A stretch of DNA of 64,000 nt, taken from the NCBI RefSeq assembly GCF_019693445.1, contig NZ_JAHRBL010000002.1, positions 1 through 64,000 on the forward strand. The letters run 5' to 3'. The DNA is from Deinococcus aquaedulcis (lineage in GTDB: Bacteria; Deinococcota; Deinococci; Deinococcales; Deinococcaceae). The notes under the pieces are model-generated. The model was given only the letters and a program-made list of their open reading frames with translations. It made no database searches and was not told where the DNA came from. Each line of letters starts with the position of its first letter. The stretch's first letter is position 1. The position numbers were made by a program, and so were the translations under genes. Positions 53,324-62,506 of this stretch are shown here, one piece after another.

Positions 53324-54202
53324 ATGCGTGCCCCCCATCTTCTCGCCCTCTCGCTTCTGGCGCTGCTTGCGTGCAGCTGTGCGCCGCGCCTGACCGTCCG
53401 CCCCGCGCAGACCCCTGCCCTGGATCTGGCAGGCCCCGCGCCGGATGTGGTGCTGCTCAGTGTGTCCGGGCGCTGCGGCGTGCCCTGCGAGGCGCCGCAC
53501 GACAACTGGGACTACCTGACCTCGCGCGGCACCGTGGACCAGGTGGCGCAGGCCCTGAGCGCCCAGGGACTGCGGGTGCAGGTGGCGGGGTACGCCAGCC
53601 ATCCGCTGGCCGGCCACAGCTCTGGGCTGGTGCCGGCGCCCCAGCGGGGCTTTGCGGCGCTGCAGGTCGATCTGGACACGCTGGCCGCCACCTGGCTGGG
53701 CGGGCCCCGGCCTCCCCGGCTGGTCTTGCTGGGACACTCACAGGGCTCGGCGTGGCTGCATCACCTCACGCGGGTGAACCCGCAGGTCACCTTCGACGTG
53801 CAGATTGATCTGGACGGCATCTGTCTGGCCTGGAACACGGATTTTGGCCGCCTGGTGCGCGATCTTGCCCCGGGGACCGTCTCGCCGCTGGAAGCCTGCG
53901 AAACCTTCCGGGTGGTGGGGCAGAATGTCAGCGGCAAGGACGTGGTGTGGCCCAACGTGCGCGTAAATCTGGAGGTCCAGAGCCAGCGCCTGCCCACCCT
54001 GGATGCCCAGGGCTTCCCGGTGAATTACCTCTTTGAACTGGCGCCCAACGTGCGCCTGGACGGCACCCGCAGCGGCATTGAGCGCTACGTCTCGCCCCGC
54101 GAGGACCACAGCGCCGTGACCCGCCCGGGCAGCGAGGCCCTGGGCTGGGTGACCGCCCGGCTCGCGGCGCTGGCTGGGGACTGGAGCCGCGCCGCGCCGT
54201 AA
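53324..54202 (+). CDS. Alpha/beta-hydrolase-like lipoprotein
   Basis: The 292-residue product has a lipoprotein signal with lipobox LLAC (Cys 17) and an alpha/beta-hydrolase nucleophile elbow GHSQG (137-141, S139). A late Asp-His segment (REDHSAV) may supply the catalytic His. It is probably an envelope esterase or lipase; the substrate is unknown. It is monocistronic and followed by MITE-like element R2. Confidence 0.75.
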   Translation: MRAPHLLALSLLALLACSCAPRLTVRPAQTPALDLAGPAPDVVLLSVSGRCGVPCEAPHDNWDYLTSRGTVDQVAQALSAQGLRVQVAGYASHPLAGHSSGLVPAPQRGFAALQVDLDTLAATWLGGPRPPRLVLLGHSQGSAWLHHLTRVNPQVTFDVQIDLDGICLAWNTDFGRLVRDLAPGTVSPLEACETFRVVGQNVSGKDVVWPNVRVNLEVQSQRLPTLDAQGFPVNYLFELAPNVRLDGTRSGIERYVSPREDHSAVTRPGSEALGWVTARLAALAGDWSRAAP

Positions 54203-54220
54203 GACTGGTGCCCGCCTGAG

Positions 54221-54389
54221 CAATGGTGCGGACAGTTTTCAAGCCATGCATGACGGCCGTTGCGAACACATCGTCTGGGAGGCCCGTCCCGTCACCCCCC
54301 TCCCAGCCTCCCCCGCAAGGGGGGAGGAGGAAACACAGCGGCGTCATCGCGTCGCTTCATGCGAAACGCTGAAACTGTCCGCACCATTG
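54221..54389 (+). repeat. MITE-like element R2 with perfect 18-bp terminal inverted repeats
   Basis: CAATGGTGCGGACAGTTT (54221-54238) recurs exactly inverted at 54372-54389. The 169-bp element contains GCCGTTGCGAACACATCG and a central hairpin CTCCCCC/GCAA/GGGGGAG (54308-54325 region). No coding frame spans it. Related copies lie at 35097-35286 and, inverted, near 62.2-62.37 kb. Confidence 0.75.
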
Positions 54390-54487
54390 GCTGATCCGCT
54401 TCTGGATCGGAAACCAGCGGGTTCGTTCTCCGCAGGGGCGTTTGAGCCCTGTCTGCTGGTCTGCATGCAGTCGTTTTGCCCAGCAAG

Positions 54488-54898
54488 TCAATGGGTACCC
54501 GAATCCCCCGTCACCTGGGCCAGCCACGTCTGCGCGGCCTCGGCACCCAGCACCTGTGCCCCGCGTTCGGGGGGAAACCACGCCAGCAGCGCGTGGAGCC
54601 CCTGGGGCGCCCCGTCGGCCGCGCCAAAAATCACCTTGTGGTCGCCGTCGTGCAGGTGTAGCAGGCCACTGGGGACGTCCACGATCTCCTCGCCAGCGGG
54701 GCGGGGCGGGCCCAGCCACACCGCGTCCACCTCGGCGCCGTCGGCTGGGTTCAGGGTGCCGGGTAGGCAGCCGTAGTTGACCGGGGCGGCCAGCGGCTCG
54801 GTGCGCAGCGGTTCCAGACCTGCTCCCCGCCATACAAAGCGCTCGCGGGTGCCTGCCGTCCATTCCACCACCCCGCGCCACGCCCGGGGGGCACTCAA
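54488..54898 (-). CDS. Inorganic pyrophosphatase-like protein with an altered metal site
   Basis: The 136-residue protein resembles family I pyrophosphatase over [25 protein letters not shown] and [12 protein letters not shown], but is shorter than the usual 170-180 residues. The signature D-x-D-x-x-D reads D53-G-A55-E-V-D58, so the middle metal-binding Asp is replaced by Ala. It may be of low activity or have another role. The start is TTG at 54898, overlapping the stop codon of the preceding lipoprotein gene. Confidence 0.7.
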   Translation of the reverse strand: MSAPRAWRGVVEWTAGTRERFVWRGAGLEPLRTEPLAAPVNYGCLPGTLNPADGAEVDAVWLGPPRPAGEEIVDVPSGLLHLHDGDHKVIFGAADGAPQGLHALLAWFPPERGAQVLGAEAAQTWLAQVTGDSGTH

Positions 54899-55263
54899 GG
54901 CTCGACCTCGTACAGTTCCACCTGCCGCAGCACCGTGCCGCCGAACGAGAGCACCGCGCGGTAAGCGCCCTTGTCAGGGGCACGCAGCGAGAAAGCAGCC
55001 TGACGCTGCGCCGCGTCCAGGTACACGCTGTCGGTGCCAATGGGCGCCGAGCCGTTGAACCACGCCACGCTGAGGTAGCCGGGTTCAAAGCGGCCGTCCA
55101 CCTGCGCCTGCAGCCGCAAGCTGTCGCCGTCGCGGGTCAGGGTGGCCTGTGTCACGCGGGCGGGCAGCTGCGGCTCGATCTGCGGCGGAATCAGGGGCAC
55201 AAAGTTGTAGCGGCACGCGCTCAGGGCCGGCGCGAGCAGCACACACAGGACAAGGGCGCGCAT
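54895..55263 (-). CDS. Small lipoprotein, function unknown
   Basis: The 122-residue product has a lipoprotein signal with lipobox LSAC (Cys 17), then a beta-rich, immunoglobulin-like-looking domain ([19 protein letters not shown] to [13 protein letters not shown]). TAGACT lies 7 nt before the ATG (leaderless). It is coupled to the pyrophosphatase-like gene by a TTGA overlap. I do not recognise the family. Confidence 0.65.
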   Translation of the reverse strand: MRALVLCVLLAPALSACRYNFVPLIPPQIEPQLPARVTQATLTRDGDSLRLQAQVDGRFEPGYLSVAWFNGSAPIGTDSVYLDAAQRQAAFSLRAPDKGAYRAVLSFGGTVLRQVELYEVEP

Positions 55264-55270
55264 GGGGGCA

Positions 55271-55276
55271 AGTCTA
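55271..55276 (-). promoter_or_regulatory. Leaderless -10 box of the small lipoprotein operon
   Basis: TAGACT on the minus strand, 7 nt before the ATG at 55263. Confidence 0.55.
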
Positions 55277-55316
55277 GAGCATGGGGCCAGGGTGCACCCT
55301 CGCCCCCCCCGTTTCC

Positions 55317-56201
55317 TCAGCGCAGGCGCCGGGCCTCAATAAAGTCCAGCGTGGCCTTGCGGGTGCCGCCCAGGAAGGTCAGCGGGCGGGCCAGGGCCGC
55401 GATCACCGTGATGTGGTTCACCCGGGGCAGCACCGTGCGCGTGACTGGCACCCCGGCGCGTTTCAGGGCCGCTTCCATGTTCAGGGCGTTCTGCGGGTAC
55501 ACCGTGGTGTCGTTTTCGGCCACCAGCAGCAGGTGGGGCGGTGCGTCCGGGCGAACGTGGCGGTCAGGCATGACCTCGTCGGGGGTGGCGCCTTCGGGGA
55601 AGGCGCGGGCGCTGGCAAACTGCCGGAAATCGTAGGAGTAGGGCCCGGCCACCCCGATCACGCCGCGAAGGCTGGAGACGGGCACGCCCGCCTCGCGCAG
55701 CCATCGTTCATTGACCACCACCTCCACCGCGTTAAAGGCCCCGGCCGAATGGCCCATCACAAACAGGTTGTCGGCGTTGCCGCCGAAGGTCTTGGCCTGA
55801 TCGCGCAGCACCTTCAGGGCCTGCGCGGCGTCCTGAATGTAGGTGGGGTAGCGGTTTTGCGGCGCCAGACGGTAGTTCATCACGGCCGTTACGTACCCGG
55901 CGCGCGCCAGCGACTCGCCCACGAAGGTGTGGCCTTCTTTATCGCCGCCCTCCCAGGAGCCGCCGTGAATGAACAGTACCACCGGGGCATTGGCGGCGTT
56001 CTGCGGGGCGTAAATGTCCATCAGGTTGCGCGTGTCCGGGCCGTAGCGCACATCACGGGTCACGTTCAGGCCCGACAGCGGCACCGAGCGGTTCAGGGTG
56101 CCCTGCAGGTTCTGGGGAGAGCAGGCGCTCAGCAGCAGCCCAGCGCCAAGGAGGCCGGCACCCAGCAGGCCAGTGCGCAGGGAGGGGGAGGGTCGGGTCA
56201 T
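55317..56201 (-). CDS. Alpha/beta-hydrolase (BD-FAE/esterase-like) lipoprotein
   Basis: The 294-residue product has a signal with lipobox LSAC (Cys 27), the oxyanion-hole motif HGGSW (79-83), the nucleophile S152 in MGHSAGAF, and later [12 protein letters not shown] and NHITV for the Asp and His of the triad. The HGGxW form is typical of acetylesterase/carboxylesterase and arylformamidase-like enzymes. It would act at the cell surface. TAGGCT lies 7 nt before the ATG. Confidence 0.85.
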   Translation of the reverse strand: MTRPSPSLRTGLLGAGLLGAGLLLSACSPQNLQGTLNRSVPLSGLNVTRDVRYGPDTRNLMDIYAPQNAANAPVVLFIHGGSWEGGDKEGHTFVGESLARAGYVTAVMNYRLAPQNRYPTYIQDAAQALKVLRDQAKTFGGNADNLFVMGHSAGAFNAVEVVVNERWLREAGVPVSSLRGVIGVAGPYSYDFRQFASARAFPEGATPDEVMPDRHVRPDAPPHLLLVAENDTTVYPQNALNMEAALKRAGVPVTRTVLPRVNHITVIAALARPLTFLGGTRKATLDFIEARRLR

Positions 56202-56208
56202 AGGCGGC

Positions 56209-56214
56209 AGCCTA
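56209..56214 (-). promoter_or_regulatory. Leaderless -10 box of the surface esterase
   Basis: TAGGCT on the minus strand, 7 nt before the ATG at 56201. Confidence 0.5.
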
Positions 56215-56336
56215 AAGCGGCGGGCGGCGCGGCGGCAGGAACGCGGGGCACACTCCGCCTTTAGGCTTTGCCCACGCTTGCCCCTGGCGTGCGCGGGCAC
56301 ACTCGGGGACAGCAGCTGGGCAGTACCCTGCCGGGG

Positions 56337-57797
56337 ATGTTCCGCGCGCCCCCGCTCCAGACCGATGTGCTGCTGATCGGGGGCGGCCCGGCGGCCCTGG
56401 CGCTGGCGGCGGCGCTGGCGCCCCACGGCGTTCAGGTGCAGGTGGTGGCCCCGCACCACCCCCGCCCCCCGGCCCCCACCTACGGCGCGTGGCTGGACGA
56501 CCTGCCGCCCTGGGCCCAGGCTTGCGCCGCGCAGGTGTGGAGCGACGTACGGGTGTACACCGGCCCGCAGCCCACGCCGCTGCTGCGCCCCTATGCCCTG
56601 CTGGACAACGCGCGACTGCTGCAGGCCCTGCTGGCACGCGCGCAGGGCGCCCTGACCTGGACGGTGGGCGAGGTACAGGAGGCGCGGCCAGACGGCCACG
56701 GCTGGACGGTGCAGGGGCGCGGCGGCGAGCATTGGCACGCGCGGGTGGTGGTGGACGCCAGCGGCCACGCCCCCGCGCTGCGCCGGGCCCAGCACCCTGG
56801 CGGAGCGGCCCTGCAAACCGCGTTTGGGGTGGTGGGCCGCTTTGCGCACCCGCCCTGTGCGCCCGGCAGCATGGTCTGGATGGACTACCGCGCCCCCCAC
56901 GGCCCGGGGCCAGAGGCCACCTTTCTGTACGCCATGCACCTGGGCGGCGACCGCTATTTCGTGGAAGAAACCAGCCTGATCGCGCGCCCAGCGCCCACCC
57001 GCGCGTGGCTGCGCGCCCGCCTGCACGCCCGCCTGCACGCGCAGGGCACGCCCCTAACGCACACTGAGTCCGAGGAATGGGTGGCCTTTCCCATGAATGC
57101 GGCGGCCCCCGGGCCCGGCGGCGCACTGGCGTACGGGGCGGCGGGCGGGCTGGTGCATCCCATCAGTGGGTTTCAGGTGGCCGGGGCGCTGCAGATGGCC
57201 CCGGCCGTGGCCCAGGCCCTGGCCGGGGCGCTGCAGGCCGGCACCGACCCCCACGCGGCGGGCTGGGCGGCCCTGTGGTCCCCGGAACGCCGGGCGGCGC
57301 GGGCGGTGCATCTGCTGGGCGTGCAGGCCCTGCTGAACCTCCCGCCCACCACCCTGCCTGCCTTTTTCGAGGCGTTCTTTGCCCTGCCCCCGGCGCAGTG
57401 GCACGCGTTTCTGGACCCGGCGACCCCGGCCGGGCCACTGGCCCGCACCATGCTGCGCCTCTTCGCGGCCCTGCCGGTCCCGGTGCGGCTGCCGCTGGCC
57501 CGCGCCGCGCTGGCCCAGCCGGGCACCAGCGTGCAGGCCCTGGCCGCGTCTCTGAAGAGGTCTTCTGGGCCTTCCCATCCGCAGGCCGGCTGGAGACGCG
57601 ACCCTGGGCCCATGACCAACCCCGACCACGCCGACAACGCTGTGCGCCGCCACGAAGACACCGACCAGCATGAGGTGATCGAGGACGGCATGCAGGGGGC
57701 CACCGGCAGCACCGACGCCAACGGCCTGGACCCCAAGGCTGACCTGGGCCAGAAGCTGGAAGAACTGCGCGAGAACCTGGGCGGCACGGCGGAGTAA
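56337..57797 (+). CDS. crtLm: Lycopene beta-cyclase, with an extra C-terminal small-protein module
   Basis: Residues 1-about 410 form a CrtL-type lycopene cyclase: FAD-binding [11 protein letters not shown] (14-24), [27 protein letters not shown] and [20 protein letters not shown]. It closes lycopene rings on the way to deinoxanthin-type carotenoids. The frame then continues without a stop into a 61-residue acidic module starting [20 protein letters not shown], which looks like an independent small protein with its own ATG at 57612. The start at 56337 is chosen from the protein alignment; no clear ribosome binding site is seen. Confidence 0.88.
   Translation: MFRAPPLQTDVLLIGGGPAALALAAALAPHGVQVQVVAPHHPRPPAPTYGAWLDDLPPWAQACAAQVWSDVRVYTGPQPTPLLRPYALLDNARLLQALLARAQGALTWTVGEVQEARPDGHGWTVQGRGGEHWHARVVVDASGHAPALRRAQHPGGAALQTAFGVVGRFAHPPCAPGSMVWMDYRAPHGPGPEATFLYAMHLGGDRYFVEETSLIARPAPTRAWLRARLHARLHAQGTPLTHTESEEWVAFPMNAAAPGPGGALAYGAAGGLVHPISGFQVAGALQMAPAVAQALAGALQAGTDPHAAGWAALWSPERRAARAVHLLGVQALLNLPPTTLPAFFEAFFALPPAQWHAFLDPATPAGPLARTMLRLFAALPVPVRLPLARAALAQPGTSVQALAASLKRSSGPSHPQAGWRRDPGPMTNPDHADNAVRRHEDTDQHEVIEDGMQGATGSTDANGLDPKADLGQKLEELRENLGGTAE
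57612..57797 (+). CDS. Possible separate 61-residue protein nested in frame at the end of crtLm
   Basis: From the ATG at 57612 the frame encodes an acidic, His-containing hydrophilic peptide unlike the cyclase. GACCCT lies 6 nt upstream, one base off the TANNNT pattern at the spacing used by leaderless genes here. It may be made as an independent protein, as a fusion, or both. It is not recognised. Confidence 0.4.
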   Translation: MTNPDHADNAVRRHEDTDQHEVIEDGMQGATGSTDANGLDPKADLGQKLEELRENLGGTAE

Positions 57798-57868
57798 GGC
57801 GGGTGGGGCGCGTGGGTTAGCCCAGCGTCCGGACCAGGAAGCCACGAACTCGAAAGCCGTGTTCGCCT

Positions 57869-57909
57869 CGTGAGGCCCCTTCGGCCGCTTTGCCGGCAAG
57901 GGGCCTCGC
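57869..57909. terminator. Hairpin between crtLm and sdaAB
   Basis: GTGAGGCCCCTT pairs with AAGGGGCCTCGC, enclosing a further CGGC/GCCGG stem; TTCTGTTT follows on the plus strand. Confidence 0.65.
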
Positions 57910-57948
57910 GTTCTGTTTCCCTCCCGAACAGCCCACCTTCCCCCCGCC

Positions 57949-57954
57949 TATACT
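57949..57954 (+). promoter_or_regulatory. Leaderless -10 box of sdaAB
   Basis: TATACT lies exactly 6 nt before the ATG at 57961. Confidence 0.65.
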
Positions 57955-57960
57955 CGCCGC

Positions 57961-58626
57961 ATGTCCCTTCTCGACATGATTGGCCCCGTCATGATCGGGC
58001 CCAGTAGCAGCCACACGGCGGGCGCCTGCCGCCTGGGGCTGGTGGCCCACCACCTGTTAGGCGAAACCCCCCGGCAGGCCCGGATTGGGCTGCACGCCTC
58101 GTTTGCCAAGACCGGGCGCGGGCACGGCACGCACCTCGCGCTGATTGCCGGGCTGCTGGGCTACCGCCCCGACGACGAGCGCCTGCCCCAGGCCTTCGAG
58201 CAGGCGCAGGCCGCCGGGCTGGCCTTCGAGTTCCACGACGCCGACCTGGGCGACGTGCACCCCAATACCGCCCTGCTGGAAGTGCAGGGCGAACACGAAG
58301 CCGTGAGCGTGCAGGGCAGCTCAACGGGCGGCGGCGTGATTCAGGTCACGCAGGTGCAGGGGCTGGGCGTGAATTTCAGCGGCGCCAGTCCCACCGTGCT
58401 GCTGCGGTATCCGGACACGGTGGGCATGATCGCCCGCGTGGCCAGCACCGTCGCGGCCGACGGGGTGAACATCGCCGCCCTGACCTGTACCCGGCAGACG
58501 CGCGGCGGTCAGGCGCTGCTGGCCATTGAACTGGACCAGCCCCTGAGCCCCGAGGCCCTGGCTTTCCTGCGCCGCTGGCCGGACATGCACTGGGTCCGGC
58601 TGCTGCCCAAGCTGATGGACGGTTAA
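57961..58626 (+). CDS. sdaAB: L-serine ammonia-lyase beta subunit
   Basis: The 221-residue protein starts with the SDH beta domain ([19 protein letters not shown], residues 8-26) and ends with an ACT-like domain (about 145-215). With the iron-sulphur alpha subunit, which is not in this window, it deaminates serine to pyruvate and ammonia. That product feeds the branched-chain pathway encoded elsewhere in the window, though no regulatory link is visible. Confidence 0.93.
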   Translation: MSLLDMIGPVMIGPSSSHTAGACRLGLVAHHLLGETPRQARIGLHASFAKTGRGHGTHLALIAGLLGYRPDDERLPQAFEQAQAAGLAFEFHDADLGDVHPNTALLEVQGEHEAVSVQGSSTGGGVIQVTQVQGLGVNFSGASPTVLLRYPDTVGMIARVASTVAADGVNIAALTCTRQTRGGQALLAIELDQPLSPEALAFLRRWPDMHWVRLLPKLMDG

Positions 58627-58665
58627 AGAACGCGGGGTGTGAGGATTCTGTGGTAGGCGGCGCCC

Positions 58666-58671
58666 TATGGT
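58666..58671 (+). promoter_or_regulatory. -10 box of the TPR-GGDEF-EAL gene
   Basis: TATGGT lies 9 nt before the GTG at 58681. Confidence 0.5.
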
Positions 58672-58680
58672 GGCCGCAGC

Positions 58681-61191
58681 GTGGCCCTGGCTGCGCCTGC
58701 CCCCGCCATGACCAACCCCGCCCTGCCCCCCCCAAGCGACCTGCCCCCGCCCGACGCGGCGCGCGGCGTGACGCCCGGCGCTGACCTGCGCGAGCGGCTG
58801 CGCGCCCTGGAAGAAGGCATGTACCGCACCCCCGAGCATTCGGGCGTGGCGGTGCGGGGCCTGCTGGCCGAAGCGCAGGCCACCGGCGACACCTGGGCGC
58901 AGGGCTTTGCGCTGGTGCTGCTCAGCGGCTGCGCCTTTTACCTGGGTGACCCGCGCGAAACCATCGCGCTGGCCCAGGAGGGCCTGGCCCTGGCCCGCCG
59001 GGTGGGCGCCCTGGACCTGGAATGCCGCCTGATCAACGGGCTGGCGCTGGCCCACCACCGCCTGGGTGAATACGACCGCGCCTTTGACTGCTTCCTACAG
59101 ACCCTGCGCCTTGCCCAGCAACTGGGCGACGATCCGGGGCGGTTCCGGGCGCTGAACAATCTGGCCAGCCTGTACACCGACACCGGCAACCTGCAGCAGG
59201 CCCTGGAGGCCATGCGCGAGGCCCTGAGCATCGCCCAGACCCTGAGCCCCACCTTTCGCGGCGCGGCCATGACGCACCTGATCGCCATTCATACGCGCCT
59301 GGGCGAGTACGAGCAGACCCTGGCGCTGGCCCAGGCACACCTGCCGCTGATTCTGGAACACTGCCCGCCGCGCTGGCTGGGCACCATTCAGCGTGACGTG
59401 GCGCGCGCCCTGCTGGCCCAGGGCCGCCCCGAGGAATCGCTGGCCGCCGCCCAGGAGGGCCTGGAGGAAGCGCACCGCCGCCAGGACCAGGAAAACATTG
59501 GCCAGTTGACGCTGGGTGTGGTAAGCGCCCAGCTGGCCCTGGGCCGTCTGGGCGAGGCCCGCCCCCTGCTGGACGAGGCCCTGGCCCTGAGCCGCGACAT
59601 GGGCAGCCGTCCCCTGGAAACCGAGGCCCTGGCCCTGATGGCCACCCTCTGCGAGCAGGAGGGCGACCACCACGCCGCCCTGAGCTACACCCGCGCGCAC
59701 TTTGAGCTGGAACGCCAGATTCATGCCAGTGAGGTCGAAAGCCGCTCGCAGCTGCTGACCGCCCAGATTCGCCTGGAACTGCTGCAGCGCGAAGCCGAAA
59801 TCGAGCGCCTGCGCAACGTGGAACTGGCGCAGGCCAACACCGCGCTGCAGCAGACCCAGCAGGTGCTGCTGCACCGCGCCACCCACGATCCCCTGACCGG
59901 CGTGGCCAACCGCGCCCACTTTGGGCACAGCACCCAGCAGGCGCTGGATTCCCTGCAGGGCGGCGAGTACCTGGGGCTGATCTTTATTGACCTGGACAAG
60001 TTCAAACAGGTGAATGACACCCTGGGGCACCACGCGGGCGACCAGTTGCTGCAGGAGGTGGCCCGGCGCCTCAAGGGCGTGGTGCGCGCCTCTGACCTCG
60101 TGGGGCGCATTGGCGGCGACGAATTCACGGTATTGCTGCGCCGCGTGTCGGCCGTGCAGGACGCGCGCGCCGTGGCGGCCAAGCTGCTGAGCGTGCTGGC
60201 CGAGCCCTTCCGCATCGAGGGCCAGACGGTGCAGATCACGGCCTCGGTGGGCTGCGCGGTGGCCCCCACCGACGGCCAGGACGCCGAGGCCCTGCAGCGC
60301 CACGCCGATACCGCCATGTACCGCGTGAAGCACGCGGGCGGCAATCAGGTGCTGCACTTTGAGGCCGACATGGGTGAACCCGCCGAGCGCCGCGCCCTGG
60401 AACGCGACCTGCGCGGCGCCCACGAACGCGGCGAACTGCGCCTGCACTACCAGGGCCGTTTTGCGCTGGGCGGCCCCCGGCTGGTGGGCTTCGAGGCCCT
60501 GATCCGCTGGCAGCACCCCACGCGCGGCCTGATCTCGCCCGCCGTGTTTATCCCCATGGCCGAGGAATCACGCGCCATCCTGCCCATTGGCGCCTGGGTG
60601 CTGCGCGAGGCCTGCGCCCAGGCGGTGCGCTGGCGTTTCGCCGAGCGGGGCCTGTGCATGTCGGTGAACGTCTCGCCCATGCAGTTCGAGCAGCCCACCT
60701 TTGTGGCCGATGTGCAGGCGGCCCTGCGCGAGACCGGCCTGCCTGCTGGGCAGCTGGTGCTGGAACTTACCGAGAGCCTCGTGATGCGGGACCTGACCCT
60801 GGCGCTGGGCCATATTCAGGAACTCAAGGCCCTGGGCGTGCAGGTGGCGATTGACGACTTTGGCACCGGCTATTCCAGCCTCAGCGTGCTGCAGGCGCTG
60901 CCCTTTGACCAGCTGAAGATTGACCGCTCCTTTACCAGCCACCTCACGACCTCGGCCAGCCAGCGGGTGACGGCCCTGCTGAGCGCCATCATTCAGCTGG
61001 CCCACAGCCTGGATATGACGGTGACGGTGGAAGGCGTGGAGGACGACACGCAGCGCCGCCTGCTTACAGGTCTGGGGTGTGACCATGTGCAGGGCTTTCT
61101 GCTGGCGCGTCCCCTTCCGGAAGCGCAGGCCCAAGCCCTGCTGCCCGGCGAGGCCCTGGCGCCTGGCCCCGGAACCCCAGCGCCCAACTGA
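58681..61191 (+). CDS. TPR-GGDEF-EAL cyclic-di-GMP signalling protein
   Basis: The 836-residue cytoplasmic protein has TPR repeats (residues about 45-365), a short coiled coil (about 365-400), a GGDEF domain with intact GGDEF at 478-482 and an EAL domain with E605-A-L in FEALIRW and DDFGTGYSSLS, LKIDRSF later. Both the diguanylate cyclase and phosphodiesterase sites look complete. The TPR part likely senses a partner protein. The GTG at 58681 fits the -10 box; an ATG at 58708 is the alternative. Its 3' end overlaps the convergent IclR gene by 128 bp. Confidence 0.92.
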   Translation: MALAAPAPAMTNPALPPPSDLPPPDAARGVTPGADLRERLRALEEGMYRTPEHSGVAVRGLLAEAQATGDTWAQGFALVLLSGCAFYLGDPRETIALAQEGLALARRVGALDLECRLINGLALAHHRLGEYDRAFDCFLQTLRLAQQLGDDPGRFRALNNLASLYTDTGNLQQALEAMREALSIAQTLSPTFRGAAMTHLIAIHTRLGEYEQTLALAQAHLPLILEHCPPRWLGTIQRDVARALLAQGRPEESLAAAQEGLEEAHRRQDQENIGQLTLGVVSAQLALGRLGEARPLLDEALALSRDMGSRPLETEALALMATLCEQEGDHHAALSYTRAHFELERQIHASEVESRSQLLTAQIRLELLQREAEIERLRNVELAQANTALQQTQQVLLHRATHDPLTGVANRAHFGHSTQQALDSLQGGEYLGLIFIDLDKFKQVNDTLGHHAGDQLLQEVARRLKGVVRASDLVGRIGGDEFTVLLRRVSAVQDARAVAAKLLSVLAEPFRIEGQTVQITASVGCAVAPTDGQDAEALQRHADTAMYRVKHAGGNQVLHFEADMGEPAERRALERDLRGAHERGELRLHYQGRFALGGPRLVGFEALIRWQHPTRGLISPAVFIPMAEESRAILPIGAWVLREACAQAVRWRFAERGLCMSVNVSPMQFEQPTFVADVQAALRETGLPAGQLVLELTESLVMRDLTLALGHIQELKALGVQVAIDDFGTGYSSLSVLQALPFDQLKIDRSFTSHLTTSASQRVTALLSAIIQLAHSLDMTVTVEGVEDDTQRRLLTGLGCDHVQGFLLARPLPEAQAQALLPGEALAPGPGTPAPN

Positions 61192-61900
61192 CCTCGTCGG
61201 CGGCGTCGCGCAGGGCGCGCAGCAGGGTGTCGCGTTCGCGCAGCCGCGCGCTGGGCAGGCTAACCCCCAGTGCCGCCAGCACCGCGCCCCCCTCGCCCCG
61301 GATGGGCACAGCGAGGCTGCCGGTGCCGGGGGCCCACTCGTCCTGCGTCTGGGCAAAGGCGGCGGCGCGAATATCGGCGGCGTCCCGGGTCCAGGCGTCT
61401 GGGGCGGTTACGGTTTGTGGGGTAAAGGCGGCGGCCTGCGGCGGCAGGGGACGCCCGGCCAGGGCCAGCAGCAGTTTGCCACTGGCGGTGGCGTGGGCGG
61501 GCAGTTCAAAGTCCAGTTCGCCCGCCACGGGGGGGCCGCCCCGGCCCTGCACGCTGCGGGCCACGCACAGCACCCGCTCGCCTTCGCGCACGCACAGAAA
61601 GGCCAGACAGTGGGTGCGCCGCGCCACGCGCTCCATCGCGTCGTGCGCCGGGGCGTACCAGGGCAGGCTGCCGTACAGGGCGCTGGAGAGTTTGAGCAGC
61701 CGCCAGCCTAGGCGGTAACGGCCCCGGCCCACGCGCTGCAGCAGGCCCACGGCCGCCAGGGTGGACAGGGCTTCGTGGACGGTGGAGGTGGGCTGGTTCA
61801 GGTGGCGGGCCAGGGCGGAGAGGGTCCATTCCGTGTGGTCGGCGTCGAACAGTTCCAGGAGGTGGACGGCGCTTTCCACGGTGGAGAGGGTTCGGGGCAC
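61064..61900 (-). CDS. IclR-family transcriptional regulator
   Basis: The 278-residue protein has an N-terminal winged helix-turn-helix (about 5-65; WTLSALARHLNQPTSTVHEAL) and the IclR effector-binding domain (about 75-250; ATASGKLLLAL, LAVPIRGEGGAVLAALGVS). It represses or activates nearby catabolic genes in response to a small molecule; the target is unknown. It starts at GTG with TACCAT 7 nt upstream. The last about 40 residues are a Pro/Gly-rich tail lying antisense to the GGDEF-EAL gene. Confidence 0.9.
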   Translation of the reverse strand: MPRTLSTVESAVHLLELFDADHTEWTLSALARHLNQPTSTVHEALSTLAAVGLLQRVGRGRYRLGWRLLKLSSALYGSLPWYAPAHDAMERVARRTHCLAFLCVREGERVLCVARSVQGRGGPPVAGELDFELPAHATASGKLLLALAGRPLPPQAAAFTPQTVTAPDAWTRDAADIRAAAFAQTQDEWAPGTGSLAVPIRGEGGAVLAALGVSLPSARLRERDTLLRALRDAADEVSWALGFRGQAPGPRRAAGLGPALPEGDAPAESPAHGHTPDL

Positions 61901-61907
61901 GGGGGGT

Positions 61908-61913
61908 ATGGTA
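61908..61913 (-). promoter_or_regulatory. Leaderless -10 box of the IclR gene
   Basis: TACCAT on the minus strand, 7 nt before the GTG at 61900. Confidence 0.55.
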
Positions 61914-62215
61914 GCGGGGGGAGATGGGGTTTGGGGGCGGGGTTTGGTGGAGGTTTCTGCCGGCTTGCCCCACCCCCCCAGCCCCCCTACCCCGGAGGGG
62001 CAGGGGGGAGTTTTCCGCTGCGCTCGGCAAACGTTGACTGACGATTTAGGGCGGCCCGGCTTCGCCCCGCGTTGTACGCCGTGGCCCTTCTCCGCCCATC
62101 GTCGTACGCCCGCGCGCTGCGCGCACGACGGCTTCGTCTGGACCTGGGCGGTATGGGGGCAGGAAGGCTGGGTGCGGCCCAGAAGGTTCTACTTTTAAAA
62201 ACCACCGCGCTGAGG
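61914..62215. other. Intergenic region with a G/C-rich hairpin
   Basis: CCCCCCAGCCCCCCTACCCC near 61973 can pair with GGGGCAGGGGGG at 61998-62009. The remainder (62040-62215) shows short frames only. No gene is supported. Confidence 0.35.
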
Positions 62216-62375
62216 GTAGGTGGCAGACAGTTCAACGGCTCAGCCAGAGAGACTCCAATGAACACGGCGCTTTTCTCCTCCCCCCTTGTGGGGGAGGCTG
62301 GGAGGGGGGCAAACGGGCCCAGCGTCCCACACAATCTTTCCGTCACCACCGCTCCCACACACTCGAAGGCTGGCC
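62216..62375 (-). repeat. Diverged MITE-like element R3 (minus orientation)
   Basis: Read on the minus strand it contains CCCCTCCCAGCCTCCCCC, a loop and GGGGGGAGGAG as in R2. Its end near 62218, seen on the plus strand as AGGTGGCAGACAGTTCAAC, resembles the R2 terminal repeat. The other end is poorly conserved. The stretch from 62376 to 62506 shows no gene. Confidence 0.45.
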
Positions 62376-62506
62376 CTACCAAGTCGCTGGCTTGCCCGGC
62401 TATTTCTATGGCGGTGATAGCAAAAGGTGCTTGGTGAGGAGGGGAGAACGCTGCCTACGGCTGCCTCGCCTCTTTGATGGCCCCATCTCTCCGGGCTTGC
62501 TGGCCG

